From Christensenellaceae bacterium (GTDB lineage Bacteria > Bacillota > Clostridia > Christensenellales > SZUA-584), in NCBI GenBank assembly GCA_012719815.1, contig JAAXZP010000127.1, positions 1 through 5,297 on the forward strand: a stretch of 5,297 nucleotides of DNA. Reading direction: 5' to 3'. Each line of letters begins with the position of its first letter. Positions within the stretch are counted from its first letter, which is position 1. The translations under genes and the position numbers were made by a program. Shown piece after piece: positions 1 to 4,865 of this stretch. The notes under the pieces are model-generated. The model was given only the letters and a program-made list of their open reading frames with translations. It made no database searches and was not told the origin of the DNA.

Positions 1-1055
1 ATGTTACCGCGGGGAACCACCCTGTTGCCCCAGCACAGTATCGGTATGTACTCGCGCGAAGGGTCGGTGCTGCTCGTGGTGGGGTCGCAGCCGTGGTCCG
101 CGGTAAACACCACGATGTCGGCAGGGCGCATCGCCGCGAGTATCTCCGGCACGCGGGCGTCCAGCGCCTCGAGCGCGTTTTTGTACCCTTCCACATTGTT
201 GCGGTGGCCGTAAACCATATCGAAATCTACGAGGTTGGTGAAAATAAGGCCGTCGAAATCCTGACGAATAAACTCCACCGTCGCCGTCACGCCGGAATCG
301 TTATCGGTGGTATGATTGCTTTTCGTGAGGCCGACGCCCGCGAATATGTCCTCTATTTTGCCGACGCCCGCGACTTCCAGCCCCGCGTCTTTGACCGCCG
401 TCAGTATCGTCTCCCCCGGCGGCTCGAACGAGAAATCGCGGCGGTTTTTTGTGCGCTTATAATTTCCGCTTGTGCCGGTAAACGGGCGGCAGATGACGCG
501 GCCCACAGCCAGCGGCCCGGTCAGCATCTCGCGCGCCTTGCGGCATATCTCGTACTGCTCCTCAAGCGGTATCACGTCCTCGTGCATCGCGATCTGGAAC
601 ACGCTGTCCGCCGAGGTGTACACGATGGGCCAGCCCGTTTTCACATGCTCGTCGCCCAGCTTCCGGATAATCTCGGTGCCCGAAGCCGGGTAATTGCCGA
701 TGGTCTTGCGGCCGATAGCCGCCTCGAAAGCCTCCATTAAATCCTTCGGAAAGCCGTCCGGAAAAGTCGGGAAGGGCTTGTCCAGCACCAGCCCGGCGAT
801 CTCAAAGTGGCCGCCGGTGGTATCCTTGCCGGGAAACTTCTCCGCCGCCCTGCCGTATGCGCCAATAATGCCTGTGCTGCACGGCAGGTCTTTGAGCAGG
901 CACAGCCCCAGCCGCCCAAGGTTGTCCAGTTTGATATCCGGATAAGTCTCGATGATATGGCCCAGCGTGTCCGAACCTTCGTCTCCGAAAAGATGCGCAT
1001 CGGGCAGCGCGCCGATGCCCACGCTGGCCATCACCACGATGATAAACTTTGCCAT
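1..1055 (-). CDS. deoB: Phosphopentomutase DeoB, 3' end cut by window, two metal ligands substituted
   Basis: Cytosolic enzyme that interconverts (deoxy)ribose 5-phosphate and 1-phosphate in nucleoside salvage; alkaline-phosphatase superfamily, two Mn ions. 351 residues are visible; the family has about 390, so roughly 40 C-terminal residues lie outside. Seen: SVGIGALPDA near the N-terminus, GDEGSDTLGH, GKDTTGGHFE with T79 matching the phospho-threonine (T85 in the Bacillus cereus enzyme), YTSADSV, GRVICRPF, VDFDMVYGHR with D279 and H284, and TADHG with D320 and H321. Start ATG at 1055 has an AAGGAGGA site 7 nt upstream. Odd: the ligand matching D13 is A10 (GCC codon, 1026-1028), and the ligand matching H339 is P332 (CCT, 60-62; motif TDPSREY instead of TDHSREY). 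The family assignment is firm; whether it is a normally active mutase is doubtful. It follows a terminator and has its own promoter, so it is probably not part of the trmD operon. Confidence 0.93.
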   Translation of the reverse strand, partial: MAKFIIVVMASVGIGALPDAHLFGDEGSDTLGHIIETYPDIKLDNLGRLGLCLLKDLPCSTGIIGAYGRAAEKFPGKDTTGGHFEIAGLVLDKPFPTFPDGFPKDLMEAFEAAIGRKTIGNYPASGTEIIRKLGDEHVKTGWPIVYTSADSVFQIAMHEDVIPLEEQYEICRKAREMLTGPLAVGRVICRPFTGTSGNYKRTKNRRDFSFEPPGETILTAVKDAGLEVAGVGKIEDIFAGVGLTKSNHTTDNDSGVTATVEFIRQDFDGLIFTNLVDFDMVYGHRNNVEGYKNALEALDARVPEILAAMRPADIVVFTADHGCDPTTSSTDPSREYIPILCWGNRVVPRGN

Positions 1056-1062
1056 AAACCCG

Positions 1063-1070
1063 TCCTCCTT
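1063..1070 (-). promoter_or_regulatory. Strong ribosome binding site of deoB
   Basis: AAGGAGGA on the minus strand, 7 nt before the ATG at 1055. It is a near-perfect anti-16S match and settles the start of deoB. Confidence 0.88.
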
Positions 1071-1076
1071 GGGATT

Positions 1077-1085
1077 ATTATAGCA
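1077..1085 (-). promoter_or_regulatory. Extended -10 promoter for deoB
   Basis: Minus strand reads TGCTATAAT: a consensus TATAAT (1077-1082) with the upstream TGn of an extended -10 element. At 17 bp spacing the -35 position reads TATCCG, which is not a match, so recognition would rest on the extended -10. Predicted transcription start is near 1070, giving a leader of only about 15 nt that begins at the ribosome binding site. It sits directly after the terminator of the upstream operon. Confidence 0.62.
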
Positions 1086-1087
1086 CT

Positions 1088-1115
1088 AAAAAAGCCGGCC
1101 GGATACCGGACAGCT
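1088..1115 (-). terminator. Intrinsic terminator after trmD
   Basis: On the minus strand a 10-position stem (1106-1115 with 1093-1102; one T-C mismatch and one G-T pair) closes a TAT loop and is followed at once by a run of T (1088-1092, six counting the last stem base). It begins 25 nt after the trmD stop codon and should end the ylxM-to-trmD operon. Confidence 0.8.
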
Positions 1116-1140
1116 ATCAAAAGTTTAAAGCGCATTCCGC

Positions 1141-1881
1141 TTACGGGTTCAGCGAATCCCGGCGCGTGATGAACTCGATATCCTTCTTCGTAAGCCGCGC
1201 TTTCTGCAGCAAATCCGGCCGCCGCCGCGCCGTCTCCCGCAAAGACTCCTGACGCCGATAAGCCGCTATGTTGGCATGGTGCCCGGAAAGCAGCACCTCG
1301 GGCACAGCCTCGCCGTCCCACACCGCCGGCCGGGTGTACTGCGGGTATTCCAGAAGGCCGTTGACAAACGATTCGCCGGATGCGGATTCGTCGTTGCCCA
1401 GCACGCCGTCGATATGGCGGATGACGGCGTCGATCAGCACCATCGCGGCCAGCTCGCCGCCCGTCAGCACATAGTCGCCGATGGATATCTCAAGGTCGAT
1501 GTGCCGTTTCAGCACGCGCGCGTCCACGCCCTCGTAATGGCCGCAGAGTATATTGACGGTCCTGTACGACGCCAGCCGCGTCACCAGCCCGTGGGTCAGC
1601 GGCTTTCCGCCCGGGGACATATACACGTTGATGGACGGGGCTTCGCTGCGCGACATGATATCGCGGAAGCAGGCGTCCACCGGCTCCGGCTTCATCACCA
1701 TGCCCGCGCCGCCGCCCAGCGGATAGTCGTCCGCCCGGCGATGCTTGTCCGTAGCGTAATCCCGGATATCCGTTGTGTTGACGGATATCAGCCCGGCGGA
1801 TATCGCCCGCGCCCATATGCTGGACCCGCATACCGATGTGAACATGTCGGGGAACAGCGTCAGCACGTTATATGTCGTCAT
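1141..1881 (-). CDS. trmD: tRNA (guanine-N1)-methyltransferase TrmD
   Basis: Methylates G37 next to the anticodon in tRNAs with G36, preventing +1 frameshifts; SPOUT-class dimer with a trefoil knot binding S-adenosylmethionine. 246 residues, normal length. Seen: YNVLTLFPDMF at the N-terminus, DDYPLGGGAGM (51-61), knot strands SPGGK (89-93), CGHYEGVD (113-120), SIGDYVLTGGE (133-143), R155 (E. coli R154), GLLEYPQYTRP, and VLLSGHH. The ATG at 1881 is chosen because it gives the family N-terminus and has GGAGGTGG just upstream (1888-1895). It overlaps the end of rimM by 14 nt, so translation is probably coupled. Odd: the position of the catalytic Asp169 of E. coli is Glu (E170, in SASGESF), E120 is Ala (A121), and the Tyr before the GGG of the active-site loop is Leu (L55). 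Identity is certain; activity is likely but untested. Confidence 0.97.
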   Translation of the reverse strand: MTTYNVLTLFPDMFTSVCGSSIWARAISAGLISVNTTDIRDYATDKHRRADDYPLGGGAGMVMKPEPVDACFRDIMSRSEAPSINVYMSPGGKPLTHGLVTRLASYRTVNILCGHYEGVDARVLKRHIDLEISIGDYVLTGGELAAMVLIDAVIRHIDGVLGNDESASGESFVNGLLEYPQYTRPAVWDGEAVPEVLLSGHHANIAAYRRQESLRETARRRPDLLQKARLTKKDIEFITRRDSLNP

Positions 1882-2380
1882 ACACCGCCACCTCCGACAG
1901 CGCCCTGGAATCCACGCGCATCTCGCCGGCATCAATATCCACCGCGGTGATCACGCGCTTCACGGCGGGAAACATGAAGCCCTTTTTGCCTTTCACCACA
2001 TAGACGTCCGCCGCGCCGTGCTGCAGCACGTCCCTGAGCACGCCGAGCTTTTCGCCGTTCTCGTCGACAACATCAAGCCCGATGAGGTCCACGATGTAAT
2101 GCTCGCCTTCCCCCGGCTCTTCCAGGTCGCTGCGGTTTAGCAGCAGCGGCAGGTTTCTAAGTTCCTCCGCCTGGTTGCGCGTGGTCACGCCGTCCGCAAA
2201 AAGATAGATATACGGCGGATCTATCCGCACGACATTGTATTCCATGCGCCAGGTGTCGCCGCTCTTTGGCACATAGGCAAAGCCGCGGGCCGCGAACCCT
2301 TCATAATTGTCAGAATAAAGCCGCACCTTCAGCTGCCCCTGAATGCCATGCGGCTTTAATATCCTGCCAATTTCAATCAT
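1868..2380 (-). CDS. rimM: 16S rRNA processing / 30S maturation factor RimM
   Basis: Binds ribosomal protein S19 and the 30S head during late small-subunit assembly. 170 residues, the usual size. Two domains: an N-terminal RimM barrel starting GRILKPHGIQGQLKV (5-19) with RNQAEELRNLPLLL (68-81), and a C-terminal PRC-barrel with HYIVDLIGLDV (94-104), GAADVYVV (122-129) and PAVKRVI (138-144). Start ATG at 2380 is preferred because homologues begin a few residues before GRI; it overlaps the khpA stop by 8 nt. There is no clear ribosome binding site upstream, so translation probably depends on ribosomes finishing khpA. An in-frame ATG at 2401 would add seven residues (MSSKSSN) and also lacks a good site. 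In Bacillus subtilis ylqD lies between the khpA homologue and rimM; it is absent here. Confidence 0.95.
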   Translation of the reverse strand: MIEIGRILKPHGIQGQLKVRLYSDNYEGFAARGFAYVPKSGDTWRMEYNVVRIDPPYIYLFADGVTTRNQAEELRNLPLLLNRSDLEEPGEGEHYIVDLIGLDVVDENGEKLGVLRDVLQHGAADVYVVKGKKGFMFPAVKRVITAVDIDAGEMRVDSRALSEVAVYDDI

Positions 2381-2609
2381 GTTCGACGATTTCGACGACA
2401 TATTTCTTGCCGGAAGGCGGCGCCGCCGCTTTGACGACGGTGCGGATGGCCTTGGCGATGCGGCCCTGTTTACCAATCACCTTGCCCATGTCCTCGGGCG
2501 CTACGGAGAGCTCGATCACGATTGTTTTTTCCGTCTCCGTCTGTTTGAGCTTGACCTCTTCAGGCTTATCTACCAGCGATTGCGCAATGTATCTTACAAG
2601 CTCCAACAT
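2373..2609 (-). CDS. khpA: KH-domain RNA-binding protein KhpA (YlqC family)
   Basis: Small single-KH RNA-binding protein; in other Gram-positive bacteria KhpA pairs with KhpB and affects cell elongation and division through RNA. 78 residues from ATG 2609. Seen: N-terminal helix MLELVRYIAQSLVDKPEEV, then the KH core GKVIGKQGRIAKAIRTVV with the GxxG loop G46-K-Q-G49, and a closing strand YVVEIVE. A GTG at 2618, immediately after the rpsP stop, would add three residues (MAD), but AGGTGG at 2615-2620 lies 5 nt before ATG 2609 and would overlap that GTG, and homologues start near the MxELV helix. I therefore prefer 2609. It lies between rpsP and rimM, its conserved place in Bacillota. Confidence 0.93.
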   Translation of the reverse strand: MLELVRYIAQSLVDKPEEVKLKQTETEKTIVIELSVAPEDMGKVIGKQGRIAKAIRTVVKAAAPPSGKKYVVEIVEHD

Positions 2610-2614
2610 ATCGG

Positions 2615-2620
2615 CCACCT
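2615..2620 (-). promoter_or_regulatory. Ribosome binding site deciding the khpA start
   Basis: AGGTGG (one mismatch to AGGAGG), 5 nt before ATG 2609. It overlaps the rpsP stop codon (2619-2621) and the alternative GTG at 2618, so it supports the ATG over the GTG and suggests coupling to rpsP translation. Confidence 0.6.
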
Positions 2621-2858
2621 AGGAAATCACGCCGTTCTTCTTCAGCAGGGCACGACCCGTATCCGTGGGCTGTGCGCCGTTTTTGATCCAGGTCAGAGCC
2701 TTTTCGCCGTCTACGACGCACTTCTTGCTGATCGGGTCATAGTGGCCCAGCTCCTCGATGAAGCGTCCGTCGCGCGGGGCACGGGCGTCCGCCACAACGA
2801 TGCGGTAAAACGGTTTCTTCTTCGCGCCAATTCTCCTCAATCTGATTCTGACTGCCAT
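2619..2858 (-). CDS. rpsP: 30S ribosomal protein bS16
   Basis: Structural protein of the 30S body, needed for small-subunit assembly. 79 residues, typical of the short Gram-positive form. The family signature MAVRIRLRRIGAKKKPFYRI opens the protein, followed by VVADARAPRDGRFIEELGHYDP and the C-terminal GEKALTWIKNGAQPTDT and LLKKNG. Start ATG at 2858 is fixed by this universal N-terminus and by TGGAGGA at 2864-2870. The frame stays open upstream to 2918, but that extension is leader sequence. It follows ffh after a 116-nt gap with hairpins and ends directly before khpA. Confidence 0.98.
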   Translation of the reverse strand: MAVRIRLRRIGAKKKPFYRIVVADARAPRDGRFIEELGHYDPISKKCVVDGEKALTWIKNGAQPTDTGRALLKKNGVIS

Positions 2859-2888
2859 GTATGTCCTCCAAAAATTTTTTTTTGCGAG

Positions 2889-2914
2889 CCTCCGCGCGCA
2901 ATGTGCCGCGAAGG
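2889..2914 (-). other. Hairpin in the rpsP leader
   Basis: CCTTCGCG (2907-2914) can pair with CGCGGAGG (2889-2896), seven Watson-Crick pairs and one G-T, around a 10-nt loop. On the minus strand it is followed after five bases by nine A and five T (2870-2883) and then the rpsP ribosome binding site. There is no T-run right after the stem, so it is not a standard terminator. It could be a leader structure, processing site or chance GC-rich pairing. Confidence 0.4.
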
Positions 2915-2916
2915 TC

Positions 2917-2925
2917 ATTTTATCA
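2917..2925 (-). promoter_or_regulatory. Possible extended -10 promoter upstream of rpsP
   Basis: Minus strand reads TGATAAAAT: TAAAAT is one base from TATAAT, with TGn upstream. No -35 match is seen at 17 bp (GTATGC). It could give an internal promoter for rpsP-khpA-rimM-trmD, with a start near 2910, but that start would fall inside the nearby hairpin. Weak call. Confidence 0.3.
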
Positions 2926-2929
2926 GAAC

Positions 2930-2946
2930 GGTATGCCCGGCATACC
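2930..2946 (-). repeat. Perfect inverted repeat after ffh
   Basis: A 17-nt palindrome with 8-nt arms (GGTATGCC / GGCATACC) around one central base; a realistic hairpin has 7 pairs and a 3-nt loop. It begins 28 nt past the ffh stop. No T-run follows on either strand, so it is not a classical terminator. It may be a pause, RNA-processing or 3'-end stabilising structure between ffh and rpsP. Confidence 0.5.
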
Positions 2947-2974
2947 TTTCTTGATCTGTTTAAGCAGCGCGCCG

Positions 2975-4297
2975 TTACATGAAAGGCAGCCCCATCATGC
3001 CCTTGCGGCCGCGCTTGCCCGACATGCTCTTCATCAGCTTGAGCATCTGCTCGAACTGTGAGAGCAGCCGGTTCCCGTCCTGCACGGTGGTGCCGCTGCC
3101 GCGCGCGATGCGCGTTTTGCGGCTGCCTCCGATGATGGAAGGCCTCCGCCTCTCCTCGGGCGTCATGGATTTGATGATCGCCTCGGTGCGCGCCATCTGC
3201 TTCTCGTCCAGCTGCACGCCTGCCAGCTTGTTGCCGCCCGGCAGCATGGAGAGCATCTCCTGCAGTCCGCCCATCTTTTTGAGCTGCGCCATCTGCTCCA
3301 GAAAGTCTTCCAGCGTGAACTCGGCCTTGCGCAGCTTCTTCTCCAGCTCCGCCGCCTTTTCAACCTCAAAGTTCTGCTCGGCTTTCTCGATCAGCGACAG
3401 CACGTCGCCCATGCCGAGTATGCGGTTCGACATGCGGTCGGGGTGGAACAGCTCCACATCGGTCAGTTTTTCGCCGACGCCCGCGAACTTGATGGGCTTG
3501 CCGGTAACCGCGCGGACGGATATCGCCGCGCCGCCGCGCGTGTCGCCGTCCAGCTTGGTGAGCACCACGCCGGTGAGCTCGAGCTGCTCGTTGAAAGCCG
3601 AGGCCGCGTTCACCGCGTCCTGGCCCGTCATGGCGTCGCTCACCAGCAGCTTCTCGTGGGGCTTTACCGCCTCCGCGATGCGCCTGACCTCGTCCATCAT
3701 CTCTTCGTCGATGTGCAGGCGGCCCGCCGTGTCCAGTATCAGCACGTCTACCAGCCTGCGCCGCGCCTCCTCCAGCGCTTCCCGTGCCGTCTTCCCCGGG
3801 TCCTGCGTGCCGCGCTCGAAGAACTGCGCGCCAGCCTGCCCCGCCACCACTTCCAGCTGTTTGATGGCGGCCGGACGATATATGTCCAGCGCAGCCAGCA
3901 TCACGCTGCGGCCCTCTTTGATCCACAGCTTCGCGAGTTTGCCGCACATCGTGGTTTTGCCCGCGCCCTGCAGTCCGCACATCATCACGATGGTGGGCGG
4001 GTTGGCAGCAAAATGCACGCCTTCGTACCGCTCGCCCAGCGTCTGAACAAGCTCGTCCCGCACGATCTTGATGACCTGCTGGCCGGGCGTCAAGCTCTCC
4101 AGAACTTCCTTGCCCACGGCACGTTCGCTTACGCGGTTCAGAAACTCCTTGACGACCTTGAAGTTGACGTCCGCCTCCAGCAGCACCAGCTTGATCTCGC
4201 GCAGCGCCGCCTTGACCTCGACCTCCGTCAGCTTGCCCCGGTTGGTCAGCTTGGAGAATATGTGCGTCAGCTTTTCCGACAGACTCTCAAACGCCAT
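2975..4297 (-). CDS. ffh: Signal recognition particle GTPase Ffh
   Basis: Protein subunit of the bacterial SRP: binds signal sequences and 4.5S/scRNA, then docks with FtsY at the membrane. 440 residues, normal. N domain 1-95 (EADVNFKVVKEF, the LTPGQQVIKIV signature); G domain with P-loop GLQGAGKT (108-115), DIYRPAA (138-144), DTAGR (189-193), TKLD (247-250) and GVGEK (273-277); M domain from about 297 (ILGMGDVLSLIEKA), a methionine-rich flexible region (MAQLKKMGGLQEMLSMLPGG), and the RNA-binding helices around SRKTRIARGSG (392-402). It ends in a basic tail and LPFM, as in Bacillus. Start ATG 4297 overlaps the ylxM stop by 11 nt with GGGAG 7 nt upstream. Small oddities: T395 where E. coli has Arg within SRKRR, and G408 in VQDGNRLL where Val is usual; the key arginines R393 and R396 remain. 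Confidence 0.98.
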   Translation of the reverse strand: MAFESLSEKLTHIFSKLTNRGKLTEVEVKAALREIKLVLLEADVNFKVVKEFLNRVSERAVGKEVLESLTPGQQVIKIVRDELVQTLGERYEGVHFAANPPTIVMMCGLQGAGKTTMCGKLAKLWIKEGRSVMLAALDIYRPAAIKQLEVVAGQAGAQFFERGTQDPGKTAREALEEARRRLVDVLILDTAGRLHIDEEMMDEVRRIAEAVKPHEKLLVSDAMTGQDAVNAASAFNEQLELTGVVLTKLDGDTRGGAAISVRAVTGKPIKFAGVGEKLTDVELFHPDRMSNRILGMGDVLSLIEKAEQNFEVEKAAELEKKLRKAEFTLEDFLEQMAQLKKMGGLQEMLSMLPGGNKLAGVQLDEKQMARTEAIIKSMTPEERRRPSIIGGSRKTRIARGSGTTVQDGNRLLSQFEQMLKLMKSMSGKRGRKGMMGLPFM

Positions 4298-4613
4298 TTT
4301 GCTGCTCCCATATATCGGATAATTCGCTTATCATCTCGTCCATCTGGACCTGCCCGCTGCGCGCCCGCTCCAGTATTTCCAGCGTCCGCTGCCGCCTGTG
4401 CGACAGCCCCAGGCTTTTTTCCAGCGCCTGCAGCCGGGAGCGCGCCTTGCCGATGCCGTCCATCGCGGCCTGCCTCGTGGTGTTCTCGATTTCCGCGATC
4501 TCGGCCAAAGAGAAGTCCTGATTGTAGTACATGTCGCACAGGCGCCGCTGTTTTTCCGTCAGCAGGCCGGCGTAAGTATCCAGCAGCAGCACTGTGTTAA
4601 AATCCTTCTCCAT
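4287..4613 (-). CDS. ylxM: YlxM-family helix-turn-helix protein, SRP-associated
   Basis: Small protein encoded next to ffh in Bacillota and some Mollicutes; it has been linked to SRP function in streptococci, but its molecular role is not settled. 108 residues. Starts MEKDFNTVLLLDTYAGLLTE, then a sigma-70 region-4-like helix-turn-helix: LTEKQRRLCDMYYNQDFSLAEIAE (18-41) and recognition-helix region NTTRQAAMDGIGKARSRLQALEKSLGL (44-70), ending in a charged helical tail. Start ATG 4613 has AAGG 7 nt upstream. An in-frame TTG at 4649 would add 12 residues, but it lies inside the -10 box of the promoter and so upstream of the predicted transcript start. First gene of the ylxM-ffh operon, overlapping ffh by 11 nt. 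Confidence 0.92.
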   Translation of the reverse strand: MEKDFNTVLLLDTYAGLLTEKQRRLCDMYYNQDFSLAEIAEIENTTRQAAMDGIGKARSRLQALEKSLGLSHRRQRTLEILERARSGQVQMDEMISELSDIWEQQNGV

Positions 4614-4647
4614 CGGCAGACCTTCGCTTACATATTGATACTTTTGC

Positions 4648-4676
4648 AATATAGCATAAAAAAGCGAAGCTGTAAA
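4648..4676 (-). promoter_or_regulatory. Promoter of the ylxM-ffh operon
   Basis: -35 TTTACA (4671-4676; five of six to TTGACA), exactly 17 bp spacer, -10 TATATT (4648-4653; five of six), preceded by TGC, which makes an extended -10. Predicted start is near 4641, leaving a leader of about 28 nt before ATG 4613. This is the best sigma-A type promoter in the window. The -35 box is part of the right arm of the terminator-like stem at 4668-4695. Confidence 0.78.
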
Positions 4677-4695
4677 GTTTTTTTGCTTTACAGCT
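4658..4695 (-). terminator. Terminator-like stem-loop before ylxM, overlapping its promoter
   Basis: A perfect 10-bp stem (AGCTGTAAAG at 4686-4695 with CTTTACAGCT at 4668-4677) and an 8-nt loop CAAAAAAA, followed after TCGC by six T (4658-4663). The 4-nt gap before the T-run is longer than usual and the stem is AT-rich, so efficiency is uncertain. It would stop read-through from ftsY while its right arm supplies the -35 box of the next operon. Confidence 0.58.
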
Positions 4696-4706
4696 ACCAG
4701 CTTGAT

Positions 4707-4724
4707 GAAAAACTTCAGTTTTTC
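4707..4724 (-). repeat. Perfect hairpin around the stop of the 35-residue ORF
   Basis: GAAAAACT and AGTTTTTC are exact inverse complements around two bases; a practical fold is seven pairs with a TGAA tetraloop. The TGA stop of the small ORF at 4715-4822 sits at the apex. No function can be assigned. Confidence 0.5.
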
Positions 4725-4822
4725 TCAGACTTGGAACCGCTGCCTCCAAACCTCCGCACAAGGGCAAATCCCTTGATAATCCCGCCAGCATAAGGCTCAA
4801 CACATTTTGCGTGAATTATCAT
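4715..4822 (-). CDS. Possible 35-residue small ORF, unrecognised
   Basis: ATG 4822 to TGA 4715 encodes a basic, glycine-rich peptide beginning MIIHAKCVEPYAGG, continuing IIKGFALVRRFGG, and ending SGSKSEKN. It has no recognised domain. Upstream GAGTGAG is at best a weak ribosome binding site. The spacer has a lower GC content than the flanking genes and carries several hairpins, so this may be a remnant or an ORF inside a non-coding dispersed element rather than a gene. The same frame is open upstream to 4903, but that part runs through the ftsY stop region and is unlikely to be used. Confidence 0.25.
   Translation of the reverse strand: MIIHAKCVEPYAGGIIKGFALVRRFGGSGSKSEKN
4759..4775 (-). repeat. 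Short perfect inverted repeat in the ftsY-ylxM spacer
   Basis: CAAGGG and CCCTTG pair perfectly around the loop ATTTG. It lies within the small ORF. With the hairpins at 4707-4724 and 4668-4695 it makes three stem-loops in about 110 nt, which suggests a structured RNA or a repeat element. Confidence 0.45.
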
Positions 4823-4846
4823 TAAATGCTCACTCTTTGGGTGTTT

Positions 4847-4861
4847 AAAAGCAGCGCTTTT
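4847..4861 (-). terminator. Weak terminator-like hairpin just after ftsY
   Basis: AAAAGC and GCTTTT pair around GCT, starting 4 nt beyond the ftsY stop (4866-4868). The last four stem bases on the minus strand are T, followed by AAAC. The stem has only two G-C pairs, so termination would be weak; the stem-loop at 4658-4695 is the stronger candidate. Confidence 0.3.
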
Positions 4862-4865
4862 TGCT

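Noticed and set aside
93..740. 215-codon + strand frame opposite deoB
   Set aside because: deoB on the minus strand matches its family throughout; this frame has no family features.
1882..1935. Longer trmD starting at 1935
   Set aside because: The extra 18 residues lie inside rimM in another frame and do not resemble TrmD; ATG 1881 has the family N-terminus and a Shine-Dalgarno site.
2859..2918. Longer rpsP starting at 2918
   Set aside because: S16 proteins begin MAVxIRL, which is ATG 2858 with its own ribosome binding site; the extension covers hairpin leader sequence.
2979..4046. 355-codon Ser-rich open frame on the + strand opposite ffh
   Set aside because: Its composition is that of the antisense of a GC-rich gene; ffh on the other strand has every SRP GTPase motif.
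3443..4600. 385-codon open frame on the + strand opposite ffh and ylxM
   Set aside because: It is antisense to the strongly conserved ffh, rich in Arg/Ala/His/Gln as expected of a shadow in GC-rich DNA, with no recognisable domain and no ribosome binding site.
4614..4649. Upstream TTG start adding 12 residues to YlxM
   Set aside because: The codon lies in the -10 box of the promoter, upstream of the predicted transcript start, and homologues begin at MEKxF.
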